Assembly (NCBI GenBank): GCA_017745595.1
Contig: WMBV01000001.1
Span: 1 to 64,000 of the forward strand
Origin: Bordetella petrii
GTDB lineage: Bacteria > Pseudomonadota > Gammaproteobacteria > Burkholderiales > Burkholderiaceae_B
Direction of reading: 5' to 3'
Length of the DNA stretch: 64,000 nucleotides
Shown: one piece after another, positions 9,098 to 17,669 of the stretch
Layout of the letters: each line of letters begins with the position of its first letter
Numbering within the stretch: position 1 is the stretch's first letter
Made by a program: the position numbers and the translations under genes
Notes under the pieces: generated by a model
Told to the model about the DNA's origin: nothing
Databases searched by the model: none
The model's input: only the letters and a program-made list of their open reading frames with translations

Positions 9098-10081
9098 TCA
9101 TTGGATCATTTCCACGCCCGCCTTCTTCAGGTAGTCCTTGTACCACTCCACTTCCGGCGGCATTTCTTTCATCACGGTCGCGCCGTCTTTATAGTCATAG
9201 GGCAGGTTGAATTTCTTCAGCAAATCCTGGAACGACTGCTCTTGCGCGGCCTGCTTGAGCGCGCCGCTCAGTTTCTGTGCCACGTCGTCGGGCAGCCCCG
9301 CGGGCGCGATCACAATCATGGCGCTGGCCGGGTTGCTGGGCGGGCAGCCAATGTCTTTCATGACCGGCGTATCGGGAGACTTCGGATCGCGCTCATCGCG
9401 ATGGAAAATCAGCAGTTCGCGGAATACACCCTGTTCGAGCAGCGGCAGGTGCGACCCGGAACCGGCCGCGAAATCCACGTGCTTGCCCATCAGCATCGTG
9501 TTCGACGCCGACCCGCCCTTGGTCGTCACGTGCTTGAACTTCAGCCCCTTGCACAGCGCCAGCGTCTCTACCCCCACCTGCTGTTGCGTATGGGTACCCG
9601 ACGAGGAATAGGACATGCCGGGGTGCTCTTTCGCATAGTCGATGAACTCGTTGATGTTCTTCCACGGCGAATCGCTATTGACGATAAGCGATCCGACATA
9701 CATGGAATACTGCATCAACACCTGGAAGTCTTCCGGCTTGTACGCCACCTTCATCAGCAACGGACGCATGGTGAGCGAACCCGTCGACGTCACCAGAATG
9801 GTGTAGCCATCGGGTTTTTTACTGGCCGTCAGGGCGTTGGCCACGGTCGAGCCGCCGCCCGCCTTGTTCTCAACCAGAATGGGCACGCCCAGGATTTTCT
9901 CGGCCCCCTGTGCCAGGGCACGGGCGGTCAAGTCAGTCGTGCCGCCCGCCGCATACGCGACATACATGGTGATCGGCCCGGTGGGAAAATCCGCCGCATG
10001 CGCCCCCGCCGAGAACGACAGGGCCATGCCCGACACGGCACCACGCATGGCCCACTGCAATGTTTTATTCTTGAACCCCAT
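9098..10081 (-). CDS. Bug-family periplasmic solute receptor (TctC type)
   Basis: This 327-residue protein has a signal peptide ending AGAHA (about residue 30) and the Bug fold. Landmark motifs are AAGGTTDLTARAL near 45-57 and VENKAGGGSTVAN near 70-82, which bind carboxylate ligands through main-chain contacts. The start at 10081 is backed by GGAGG upstream. It lies 36 bases downstream of the TctA gene, giving a complete TctB-TctA-Bug uptake system. Confidence 0.92.
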   Translation of the reverse strand: MGFKNKTLQWAMRGAVSGMALSFSAGAHAADFPTGPITMYVAYAAGGTTDLTARALAQGAEKILGVPILVENKAGGGSTVANALTASKKPDGYTILVTSTGSLTMRPLLMKVAYKPEDFQVLMQYSMYVGSLIVNSDSPWKNINEFIDYAKEHPGMSYSSSGTHTQQQVGVETLALCKGLKFKHVTTKGGSASNTMLMGKHVDFAAGSGSHLPLLEQGVFRELLIFHRDERDPKSPDTPVMKDIGCPPSNPASAMIVIAPAGLPDDVAQKLSGALKQAAQEQSFQDLLKKFNLPYDYKDGATVMKEMPPEVEWYKDYLKKAGVEMIQ

Positions 10082-10117
10082 AACAGCCTCCTTTAGCTGC
10101 ACCAGATAAAACCGCAA

Positions 10118-11632
10118 TCACGCCTCTTCTTCCGCCGTGGCGGCAAAGGCTTCTCTTTTCTTTCTGAATGCGGGCAAGACCGAGCTCAGCAGCAGCAGCG
10201 CCGCAAGCGCGAAAAAAGTAATAGAGATATAGCTGGACACGAAGATCTCCATGCTTCCGGACGACAGCACCAGCGACTGGCGCATGGCGTTCTCGAGCAT
10301 GGGGCTGAGCACGAATGCCAGGATCAGCGGCGCCGGCTCGTATTCGAACTTGCGCATCAGGTAGCCCAGCACGCCGAAGAACAGCATCAAATACAGATCC
10401 ATTTCGTTGCCGTTGATGACGTAGGCGCCGGTCAGGGCAATGAACAGAATCAGCGGGAACAAAATGCCGTAAGGCACGCGCAGCAGGCGCACCCAGACGC
10501 CGATCAAGGGCAGGTTCAGCAGCAGCAGCAGCACGTTGCCGACATACATGCTGCTGACGACGCCCCAGAACAGATCGGGGTGCTGCTGGATCATGAGCGG
10601 GCCGGGCGAAATGCCGTGGATCATCAGCGCGCCCAGCAGAATCGCCATGACCGAATTGCCGGGCACGCCCAGCGTCAAGAGGGGAATGAACGACGACTGC
10701 GCGGCGGCATTGTTTGCCGCCTCGGGGGCCGCCACCCCGGCAATCGAGCCCTGGCCGAATTCCTCGGGCGTCCTGGAAATGCGCTTTTCCGCGCTGTACG
10801 ACACGAACGTCGACAGCGTGGCGCCGCCACCGGGCAGAATGCCGAGGAAGAATCCGGTCACCGAGCCCCGCATCATGGGAAAAAACGCCTGCCGCCAGTC
10901 TTTCCTGCTGGGCAGAAGATTCTTGACCTGGCTGACGACCACGCCCTGCTTGACCGTGCGCTCGACGTTCAGAAGAATCTCGGACACACCGAACAAGCCC
11001 ATTGCCAGCGGGGCGATATCGATGCCGTCCAGCAGGTCGGGCCTGTCAAAAGTGAAGCGCGGCAGGCCGGTCATGTTGTCCAGGCCGACCGTACCGACCA
11101 CCACGCCCACGGCGGCCATCATCAAGGCCTTGACCATCGATTTCTGGGCCAGGTAAGTCAGGATGACCAGCCCCAGTATCATCAGCGCGAAATACTCTGG
11201 CGGGCCGAATCGCAGCGCGATCGACGCCAGGGGCGGCGCAAGCGCCATCAGGCCGATGATGGACAAGGTGCCCGCGATAAAAGAACCGAAGGCGGCAATG
11301 CCCAGCGCGGGTCCGGCCCTGCCCTTCAGGGCCATCTGGTGGCCGTCGAGCGCGGTAATGACCGACGACGCCTCACCCGGCACGCCCACCAGTATCGAGG
11401 TTGTCGAGCCGCCGTATTGCGCGCCGTAGTAAATGCCGGCAAGCATGATGACCGCCGTTACCGGCGAAACGCCGTAGGTGACGGGCAGCAGGATGGCCAT
11501 GGTTCCGATCGGCCCCAGGCCGGGCAGCACGCCGATCAATGTGCCGATCAGCACGCCGAGAAAACAGAAGATCAAGTTGTGCCACTGGAAGGCGACATCA
11601 AAGCCATGGGCAACGTTCTGCAAAAGATCCAT
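10118..11632 (-). CDS. tctA: Tripartite tricarboxylate transporter large permease (TctA family)
   Basis: This 504-residue protein has about 12 membrane spans and the TctA signatures GVLPGLGPIGTMAILLP near residue 33 and GGSTTSILVGVPGE near 73. It forms the channel of a sodium- or proton-driven high-affinity carboxylate uptake system with TctB and a Bug receptor. The gene order TctB, TctA, Bug is canonical. The Tct system has a citrate-like reference substrate, but the actual ligand is not determined by the permease sequence. Confidence 0.93.
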   Translation of the reverse strand: MDLLQNVAHGFDVAFQWHNLIFCFLGVLIGTLIGVLPGLGPIGTMAILLPVTYGVSPVTAVIMLAGIYYGAQYGGSTTSILVGVPGEASSVITALDGHQMALKGRAGPALGIAAFGSFIAGTLSIIGLMALAPPLASIALRFGPPEYFALMILGLVILTYLAQKSMVKALMMAAVGVVVGTVGLDNMTGLPRFTFDRPDLLDGIDIAPLAMGLFGVSEILLNVERTVKQGVVVSQVKNLLPSRKDWRQAFFPMMRGSVTGFFLGILPGGGATLSTFVSYSAEKRISRTPEEFGQGSIAGVAAPEAANNAAAQSSFIPLLTLGVPGNSVMAILLGALMIHGISPGPLMIQQHPDLFWGVVSSMYVGNVLLLLLNLPLIGVWVRLLRVPYGILFPLILFIALTGAYVINGNEMDLYLMLFFGVLGYLMRKFEYEPAPLILAFVLSPMLENAMRQSLVLSSGSMEIFVSSYISITFFALAALLLLSSVLPAFRKKREAFAATAEEEA

Positions 11633-11647
11633 ATCGTGACTTCCAGA

Positions 11648-12106
11648 TCAGATGCCGAAAATTCCGGCTGGCAAGTTGATTTTCAGAACCGTCTTGAACA
11701 ACGTGTACGTTGCCAGCACGACCACAATGGGAACAAGCAGCGAAAAGCGCCAGGACTGCCCTTCGATCCAGCGCATGATCACCACCAGCAGCAACAGGCT
11801 GCTGACGAAGTAGCCCAGCGTGCTGAACAGCAGGATGAAGGCCAGCACCAGCAGGCAGATCGCCGCCGACCGCCACCACTGCAGCCCCTTCCATAGTTCA
11901 GAAATACGCGTACCCGCGCTGGCGTCCGTGCAATACGATTTCACGCAGACGACCAACGCCAGCATCAGAATGAGCATTCCGCCCAGAAATGCCATGAACC
12001 CCGACCCCGGCTCGGACATCGTCCCTACCCCCAGCCCCTGCGCGCCGTAAACACTGGCTCCGCCCACCAGCAGCCAGAAAAATCCCCCTGCTCGCTCTGC
12101 GTTCAT
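11648..12106 (-). CDS. tctB: Tripartite tricarboxylate transporter small permease (TctB family)
   Basis: This 152-residue protein has four predicted hydrophobic segments, matching the small TctB subunit. The ATG at 12106 follows GGAGGAG at good spacing. It is the first gene of the long minus-strand unit running through TctA, Bug, flavoprotein, MFS and chrA. An operator-like palindrome copy lies 37 bases upstream of its start. Confidence 0.88.
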   Translation of the reverse strand: MNAERAGGFFWLLVGGASVYGAQGLGVGTMSEPGSGFMAFLGGMLILMLALVVCVKSYCTDASAGTRISELWKGLQWWRSAAICLLVLAFILLFSTLGYFVSSLLLLVVIMRWIEGQSWRFSLLVPIVVVLATYTLFKTVLKINLPAGIFGI

Positions 12107-12142
12107 TTCGCTCCTCCTGGTGAAGTCATCGCCGCCTTTCAT

Positions 12143-12159
12143 TATTTGCTATGCGAGTT
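12143..12159. promoter_or_regulatory. Cluster operator-like palindrome, copy 1 (tctB side)
   Basis: TATTTGC-TAT-GCGAGTT matches the cluster consensus AATTTGC-N3-GCAAATT at 11 of 14 arm positions. It lies 37 bases upstream of tctB. Confidence 0.5.
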
Positions 12160-12288
12160 GATAATTTATTTGTTTTTCAATCCTATGGCCTGCCATACGG
12201 CTTGTCAACACTGCGCGGTCACCGCTTCTCTCTGTTTCCCTACGGGTTTTTCCCGATTTCCGGCAAACCGGTACGGCGCGGAAGGCCG

Positions 12289-12317
12289 TTTTCGCCGCGC
12301 GGATCGCGCGGCGAAAA
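12289..12317. repeat. Perfect inverted repeat, 13-bp arms
   Basis: TTTTCGCCGCGCG and CGCGCGGCGAAAA flank a GAT loop. The stem begins with T4 and ends with A4 on either strand, the wrong polarity for a U-tract terminator, so it is listed as a structural repeat in the tctB/lyase divergent region. Confidence 0.7.
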
Positions 12318-12378
12318 GCGCCGAAACGGATTGACGCCCGCTAGTTTTGCCGGTAACTTAGGCCAAAAGCAAATTTTT

Positions 12379-12395
12379 AATTTGCATAATGAATT
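12379..12395. promoter_or_regulatory. Cluster operator-like palindrome, copy 2 (lyase side)
   Basis: AATTTGC-ATA-ATGAATT has an intact left arm and 4 of 7 matches in the right arm. It lies 73 bases upstream of the HMG-CoA-lyase-like start. Confidence 0.45.
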
Positions 12396-12467
12396 ACACA
12401 ACTCTAACGGAGGATGCCCGTCGAACGGCTCGCGCAGGGCGCGGACCGCAGGCGCGCAGATAGGACC

Positions 12468-13433
12468 ATGTCGGACTTACCGAAGAAAGTACATATCCTG
12501 GAAGAAGGCCCGCGCGAAGGGTTCCAAATCGAAAAGGGCCCTATTCCCACCGCCCGCAAGATCGAGTTCATCGACAGCCTGTCTGAAACGGGCCTCGAGC
12601 AGATCCAGGTCACCTCGTTCGTCAACCCGAAAGCCGTGCCGTCCATGGCCGACGCCGAACAGGTCGTCAGCGGCTTCACCAGAAAGCCCGGCATACGCTA
12701 TACGGGCCTGTGGCTCAACGACAGGGGTCTCGAAAGAGCCATCGCCACGCAAAAACTGGATATCCGGGGCTCGCTTTCCCTGACCGCGTCCGAAAAGTTC
12801 CTGCAGCGCAACCAGAAGCGCACCTTGCAGCAGAACCTCGACGCCGCGCGGCTCATGGCCGACATGTTCAAGCACTACGGCGTCGCCGTCGATCGCGCGA
12901 GCATCATGGCCGCATTCGGCTGCAACTTCGAAGGCGATATCGGCATCCCCCGCATTCTCGAACTCATCGCCCAGGTCTTCGACATCGCGGCAGAAAAACA
13001 GATCGCCCTCAAGACGCTTTCGCTGGCCGACACCATGGCGTGGGCAACGCCGCTATCCATCAAGCGCGTCGTGGGCGCCGTGCGCGAAAAATACCCGGAA
13101 CTCGAAATTTCCCTGCATTTGCACGATACCCGCGGCATGGGCGTCGCCAACGCCTACGCGGGCCTCGAAATGGGCGTCGCCACCTTCGATGCCGCGGTTG
13201 CGGGCTTGGGCGGGTGCCCGTTCGCGTCGCATGCCGGCGCGGCGGGCAACGTCTGCACCGAAGACCTGGTTTTCATGTGCGACGAAATGGGCATCGAAAC
13301 CGGCGTCGACCTCGAAAAACTCATCCAGTCCGCCCTGCTGGCCGAAGAAATCGTCGGACACCCCCTGCCCGGCTCGGTCATGAAAGGCGGAAGCCTGGCC
13401 AGGCTGCGCCAGAAAATCGCCGCCGCGCAATAA
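12468..13433 (+). CDS. Hydroxymethylglutaryl-CoA lyase family protein
   Basis: This 321-residue TIM-barrel enzyme of the HMGL-like family carries the metal-binding HLHDTRGMG and the lyase signature AGLGGCPFA with the catalytic-loop cysteine, followed by GNVCTEDLV. Classical members cleave 3-hydroxy-3-methylglutaryl-CoA to acetyl-CoA and acetoacetate. The context (CoA-transferases, hydratase, Tct uptake) suggests cleavage of a related branched 3-hydroxyacyl-CoA. The ATG at 12468 gives the usual N terminus but has a poor ribosome site; an in-frame ATG at 12414 abuts GGAGG too closely. It is followed after 21 bases by the MmgE/PrpD gene. Confidence 0.88.
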   Translation: MSDLPKKVHILEEGPREGFQIEKGPIPTARKIEFIDSLSETGLEQIQVTSFVNPKAVPSMADAEQVVSGFTRKPGIRYTGLWLNDRGLERAIATQKLDIRGSLSLTASEKFLQRNQKRTLQQNLDAARLMADMFKHYGVAVDRASIMAAFGCNFEGDIGIPRILELIAQVFDIAAEKQIALKTLSLADTMAWATPLSIKRVVGAVREKYPELEISLHLHDTRGMGVANAYAGLEMGVATFDAAVAGLGGCPFASHAGAAGNVCTEDLVFMCDEMGIETGVDLEKLIQSALLAEEIVGHPLPGSVMKGGSLARLRQKIAAAQ

Positions 13434-13454
13434 AGACACACCAAGGAGACGGAA

Positions 13455-14810
13455 GTGACTCGTTTGACAGAAAGTCTAGGCGCTTTTGTGGCCGGGCTGA
13501 CCTATGAAAAGATACCGGCGCAGGCGCTGCCGGTCATCCATACCGGATTCACGGACTGTGTCGGCGTGATGCTGGCGGGCCGCCATCAGCCCGCCGTGCA
13601 ACTGCTGCAACAGGTCCTGGCGCCCGGCGCCGGGCCATCCACCCTGTTATTCGGCGCCGCGACCGCCGCGCCCGCCGAAGCCGCCTTCATCAACGGCACG
13701 GCGGCGCACGCCCTGGACTTCGATGACGTCGGGCTGCGCGGCCATCCCAGCACCGTGCTGGTGCCCGCCATCCTGGCCGAGGCACAGGCGCTCGGCTCTT
13801 CTGGCAAAGACATGATGGCTGCCTATGCGGCCGGCTATGAAGTCTGGGCCGACCTGGCCCAGCGCGACCCCGACCACCACCATAACAAGGGCTGGCATCC
13901 CACCGGCATTTTCGGCGCCATCGGCGCCGCGGCCGCCTGCGCGTCGCTGAACAAGCTCGATGCCGAACGATGCGCGGTCGCGATTGCCCTGGGCGCTTCC
14001 CAGAGCAGCGGCATCATGGCCAATTTCGGCACCATGACGAAACCCTTTCATGCGGGCCGCGCGGCCTCGTCGGGGGTGCTGGCGGCCCGGCTCGCCCGCG
14101 CCGGATTCACGGCCTCGCTCGATGCGCTGGAGCATCCGCAGGGCTTTCTGCAAGCGGTGTCGCCGGCCGGCCGCGTCGATGCGGACACGGAAACCCGCGC
14201 CGGCAAAACCTGGAAACTGCCCACGACCAGGCTGTCGGTCAAGAAGTATCCGCTGTGCTTCTGCACCCATCGCGCGCTGGACGGCATGCTGGACCTCATC
14301 GCCGAAATGCCCATCGAAGCCGAAGAGATCGAAGGCATCACGGTATCCACCAGCCTGCGCAATGCCACGATGCTGCGCAACAGCCAGCCCCAGACCGGGC
14401 TGGAAGCCAAGTTCAGCATGCAATTTGCCATGGCCTCCGCCGTCATTGCGAAGGCCGCCGGCCTGAGCGAACTGACCGACACGTTCGTGCAGCGCCCCGA
14501 CGTACAGACGCTGATCAAGAAGGCCAAGGTCACGGTCGACCCCCGCGACCATCCCACCCTGCCCGGCTACGCCCCCTACGACCAGGTCACCGTGCAGCTC
14601 AAGGATGGCCGCACCATCAAGAGCCGCGAAGTCGTCGAGGTCAGGGGCGGCCCGGAACAACCCCTGAGCCGCGACGCGCTGTGGAACAAGTTCCAGGACT
14701 GCGCGCAAGCGGGCGAGGCCCGGGATACCGCCAAGGCCATCTTCGATGCCTTCATGTCGCTTGAAACCCTGGCCCGGGTACACGACATTCCCGGCCTGGA
14801 ACAACGATGA
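13455..14810 (+). CDS. MmgE/PrpD family protein (2-methylcitrate dehydratase-like)
   Basis: This 451-residue protein belongs to the MmgE/PrpD family, whose best known members dehydrate 2-methylcitrate. Others isomerise or hydrate itaconate-type acids, as in cis-aconitate decarboxylase. Visible family features are the early THE-like helix, HALDFDDVGLRGHPS near residues 75-90, the HPTG motif near 150, and the KKYPLCFCTHRALDG segment near 260. The GTG start follows AAGGAG. It forms a two-gene plus-strand unit with the lyase-like gene. Confidence 0.88.
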   Translation: MTRLTESLGAFVAGLTYEKIPAQALPVIHTGFTDCVGVMLAGRHQPAVQLLQQVLAPGAGPSTLLFGAATAAPAEAAFINGTAAHALDFDDVGLRGHPSTVLVPAILAEAQALGSSGKDMMAAYAAGYEVWADLAQRDPDHHHNKGWHPTGIFGAIGAAAACASLNKLDAERCAVAIALGASQSSGIMANFGTMTKPFHAGRAASSGVLAARLARAGFTASLDALEHPQGFLQAVSPAGRVDADTETRAGKTWKLPTTRLSVKKYPLCFCTHRALDGMLDLIAEMPIEAEEIEGITVSTSLRNATMLRNSQPQTGLEAKFSMQFAMASAVIAKAAGLSELTDTFVQRPDVQTLIKKAKVTVDPRDHPTLPGYAPYDQVTVQLKDGRTIKSREVVEVRGGPEQPLSRDALWNKFQDCAQAGEARDTAKAIFDAFMSLETLARVHDIPGLEQR

Positions 14811-14813
14811 CGC

Positions 14814-14865
14814 AAGCGCGGGCGGCCGGCGCGCGGCAGCCCGCGCCGCGTACCGCCCGCCGCTT
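14814..14865. terminator. Possible bidirectional terminator hairpin between convergent genes
   Basis: AAGCGCGGGCGG pairs with CCGCCCGCCGCTT apart from one unpaired base. The long GC-rich loop can itself pair. It fills the gap between the PrpD stop and the CaiB stop. There is no long T-run, so the call rests on position and stem strength. Confidence 0.4.
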
Positions 14866-14877
14866 CGGAAAGGCGCC

Positions 14878-16110
14878 TCAGGCTTGCCCTGCCGCCGGGT
14901 CCGCCGGCGCAATAATGACCCCAGCCTCGATCAGCGCGTCGATCTCGCCGTCCGTGTAGCCGGCTTCCCGCAAGACAGCGCGCGTATCCCGGCCGACCCG
15001 GTTCCTGCCGGCCCAGCGTATCTTTCCGGGCGTGCGGGAAAAGCGCGGCGGAATATTGGGCATCCGTATCCTGCCCAGGTCTTCGTCCAGATGCTCATGG
15101 ATGGAACCGACGGCCCGCACGTGCGGATCGTCGAAAAACTGCGCAATATCATTGATGGGGCCGGTCGCGACCTCGTGCTTTTGCAGAATGGCCAAGGCCT
15201 GCGCCTGTGTGTGGCGCCCCGCCCATTCCACCATCATCTGGTCGATTTCGGCGGCGCGCAATGCGCGCTGCTGGTTGGTGGCATAGGCCGGGTCCCGGGC
15301 CAGTTCGGGGCGGCCGATCGCGCGAAAGACCCGCCGGGCGATCGAATCCGTCGTGGCGGATACGACCAGCCAGCGCTGGTCGGCGGTCTGGTACGCATTG
15401 CGCGGCACCGACGACTTGGATTGGTTGCCGCGCCGTTGCATGATCTCGCCGAGCTGGTCGTAACCGAGCACCATATTTCCCATCAGGGCAAGCAATGATT
15501 CGTACAGGCTCAGGTCGATCTCTTGCCCCAGCCCCGAACGCTGCCTTTCCAGGGTCGCGGCCAGTATGCTCTGCACGCCGAACAACGCGGTCACCTGGTC
15601 CGCAATGGGAAACTGCAGCAAAGACGGGGGCCCTTCGGGCTGCCCGTTCGTGAAGACCATGCCCGAGAATGCCTCGGCCAACGTGCCGAACCCCGGAAAA
15701 TCGCGGTACGGGCCCTGGCGCCCGTAACCGCTGATGTGCAGCATGATCAGGCCCGGGTTGTCGCGCGACAAAGTGGGGTAATCCAGGCCCCACGACTCCA
15801 TTTTTCCCGGCCGGAAGTTCTCGACCAGAATGTCGGCGCCCTTAACGATGCGCCGCATCGCCTCGGCCCCCTCGCGGCGGCCCAGATCCAGGCTGGCCAG
15901 GCGCTTGTTGCGGGCGGTCAGCTTCCACCACAGCGGAATGCCGTTCTTCTGCGTGCCCAGGCGGCGGACATCGTCGCCTTTCAATGGCTCGATCTTGATG
16001 ACCTCGGCGCCCAGGTCGCCCAGCATGGCGCCGACGACCGGCCCGGCAAAAATCGAGCCGACGTCCACGACACGCAGGCCGGATAGCGGGCCTACACCTG
16101 CTGGCTGCAT
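14878..16110 (-). CDS. CaiB/BaiF family (class III) CoA-transferase
   Basis: This 410-residue enzyme is of normal length for the family. The N-terminal GLRVVDVGSIFAGPVVGAML and LGAEVIKIEP segments and the GRREGAEAMRR / ILVENFRPG motifs are typical. These enzymes move CoA from a donor thioester to a carboxylic acid. At the position of the classic catalytic Asp it reads PGFGTLAEAFSG, a Gly variant that I recall from malate/itaconate-type subfamilies, so loss of function should not be assumed. A strong AGGAGG precedes the ATG. It follows a Bug receptor in the minus-strand unit from 18188. Confidence 0.9.
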   Translation of the reverse strand: MQPAGVGPLSGLRVVDVGSIFAGPVVGAMLGDLGAEVIKIEPLKGDDVRRLGTQKNGIPLWWKLTARNKRLASLDLGRREGAEAMRRIVKGADILVENFRPGKMESWGLDYPTLSRDNPGLIMLHISGYGRQGPYRDFPGFGTLAEAFSGMVFTNGQPEGPPSLLQFPIADQVTALFGVQSILAATLERQRSGLGQEIDLSLYESLLALMGNMVLGYDQLGEIMQRRGNQSKSSVPRNAYQTADQRWLVVSATTDSIARRVFRAIGRPELARDPAYATNQQRALRAAEIDQMMVEWAGRHTQAQALAILQKHEVATGPINDIAQFFDDPHVRAVGSIHEHLDEDLGRIRMPNIPPRFSRTPGKIRWAGRNRVGRDTRAVLREAGYTDGEIDALIEAGVIIAPADPAAGQA

Positions 16111-16120
16111 GGTCCGCCTC

Positions 16121-17110
16121 CTATTTGGCGGCCAGGCCGGAGTCTTTGACCAGCTTCGAGAAAATGCCTTGCGCGCTTTCCAGATAGGCCTGGAAGTCGG
16201 CCGGGGTGCCCCCGATCACGGTGTAGCCATTGGCCTTGATGTACCGCTCGTCGAATGCCGGGTCTTTGATGATGGCCGCGACATCCGTCGCGATCTTGTC
16301 GATGATGGGCTGTGGCGTCCCCTTGGGAACGGCCAGCATCATCTTGAACGACACCACATCCACCGCGCCATACCCCTGCTCTTTCGCGGTTTTCACGCCG
16401 GGAAACATCGGGCTTTCGGCGGGGCCCGTAATAGAGATGGCCTTGATGGCCTTGGACTCCAGGCTGGTCTTGGCCAGGTGCGGCGGCAGCCAGGCGGAAT
16501 CCAGGCGGCCGCCCAGCAGGTCCACCGTGACGGCGCCGCTGCCCTTATAAGGAATGTGGTTGAACTTGTAGCCCCCCGCGGCCTCGCCCAGGATCCGCAT
16601 CCGGAACTCGGACGGGCTGCCTATCGCCTCGGAACCATACGTCACTTCCCCCGGCTTCCGGTTGGCCAGCGCCAGCAGCTCGCCGATGGAATCCACGCCG
16701 GTCTGGGTATTGACCACCAGTACGCCAAAGCCTTCGGCCAACTGGACCACCGGGCTCAGGTCCGCCGGCTTGTACGGCAGATTCTTCATGGTCAGTGCAT
16801 TGATGACATACGCCGCGTCGCTGGCCAGCAAGATCGTACTGCCGTCGGGATGGCTGGCGGCAACCGCGGCGGCGGCAATGCTTTCGCTGCCGCCGGGCTT
16901 GTTCTCGACGATGACCGGCTGCCCCCATTTTTTCGTCAGGCTTTCGGAAAGCGCCCGCGCCACCAGATCGGTAATTCCCCCCGGGCTGTACGGGATGACG
17001 ATTCTGACGGCCTTCGCGGGATAGTTCGTTTCCGCCTGCGCGGCAAAGGCCGATACGGCGGACAGCACCGCGCCGGCGCACATCAATTTCAACGTCTTTC
17101 GAATTTTCAT
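16121..17110 (-). CDS. Bug-family periplasmic solute receptor
   Basis: This 329-residue receptor has a signal peptide ending AAQA (about residue 26) and the Bug motifs PYSPGGITDLVARAL and VENKPGGSESIAAAAVA. No TctA/TctB genes lie in its own unit, so it would have to share the permease at 10118-12106 or act in sensing. It is 10 bases upstream of the CoA-transferase, suggesting that it binds the acid which that enzyme activates. GGAGA precedes the start. Confidence 0.92.
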   Translation of the reverse strand: MKIRKTLKLMCAGAVLSAVSAFAAQAETNYPAKAVRIVIPYSPGGITDLVARALSESLTKKWGQPVIVENKPGGSESIAAAAVAASHPDGSTILLASDAAYVINALTMKNLPYKPADLSPVVQLAEGFGVLVVNTQTGVDSIGELLALANRKPGEVTYGSEAIGSPSEFRMRILGEAAGGYKFNHIPYKGSGAVTVDLLGGRLDSAWLPPHLAKTSLESKAIKAISITGPAESPMFPGVKTAKEQGYGAVDVVSFKMMLAVPKGTPQPIIDKIATDVAAIIKDPAFDERYIKANGYTVIGGTPADFQAYLESAQGIFSKLVKDSGLAAK

Positions 17111-17190
17111 TTGTGTCTCCTTATATGCTCTTGTCGAGTCTTGTGTACGACGCGCCGCCGGATACGGCGGCCGGTTTCATAGGCAATGCA

Positions 17191-17667
17191 TCATGCCGAG
17201 GGGGCAACAAAGGGGTAAGGCACCGCCGGCCCGTCCCGGTATGGCAGGGCAACGGTGGCCGTGCCCGGCGTGGACTCTTTACCCTCGGCATTGCGTATGC
17301 CCAGTTCCAGGTCGACCAGGCCGTAATCCGCCATGCGGCGCAGGCCGGTAACGCGGCCCCATACATCCAGGGACTCGCCCACGATGTTCATCGCGCGAAA
17401 CTGGAAATTCACTTTCCAGACCCAACCCCGGGGCCCTACCCAGTCTTTCAGCAACTGCATGATGAACTGCTGCTTGAACGACCCGTTGACCAGCAGGCTG
17501 GGCAGCTTGTCGTGCCCGGTCGCAAACGGCAGGTCGTAATGAATCTTGTGCCAGTTCTCGATGGCGGACGACCAGCGCATCAGGTGCGCGGTCGTCAGCG
17601 GACCTTTGTGCAAGCCCGGGATCTCGTCGCCCTGCTTGATGTCGTCAAAGCTAATCGGGTGCCCCAT
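17191..17667 (-). CDS. MaoC-like dehydratase half (hot-dog fold)
   Basis: This 158-residue protein resembles the MaoC/R-specific enoyl-CoA hydratase domain. The active-site helix region reads SAIENWHKIHYD, keeping the His of the hydratase-2 signature but with the usual Asp replaced, followed by FATGHDKLPSLLVNG. It starts 2 bases after the end of the FAS1-like gene, so the two probably form one heteromeric hydratase acting on an acyl-CoA. The reaction is inferred from the family and from the neighbouring CoA-transferase. Confidence 0.75.
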   Translation of the reverse strand: MGHPISFDDIKQGDEIPGLHKGPLTTAHLMRWSSAIENWHKIHYDLPFATGHDKLPSLLVNGSFKQQFIMQLLKDWVGPRGWVWKVNFQFRAMNIVGESLDVWGRVTGLRRMADYGLVDLELGIRNAEGKESTPGTATVALPYRDGPAVPYPFVAPSA

Positions 17668-17669
17668 GA

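Larger units (their letters stand above)
12107..12467. other. Divergent control region between tctB and the HMG-CoA-lyase-like gene
   Basis: No gene is supported in this 361-base gap. It holds two copies of the cluster palindrome (12143-12159 and 12379-12395), one near each divergent start. Between them is a perfect 13-base-pair hairpin at 12289-12317 (arms TTTTCGCCGCGCG and its complement, 3-base loop). The two ends are AT-rich and the middle is GC-rich. Confidence 0.7.

Noticed and set aside
12289-12317. Intrinsic terminator
   Set aside because: The T-run is on the wrong side of the stem on both strands and no gene ends there.
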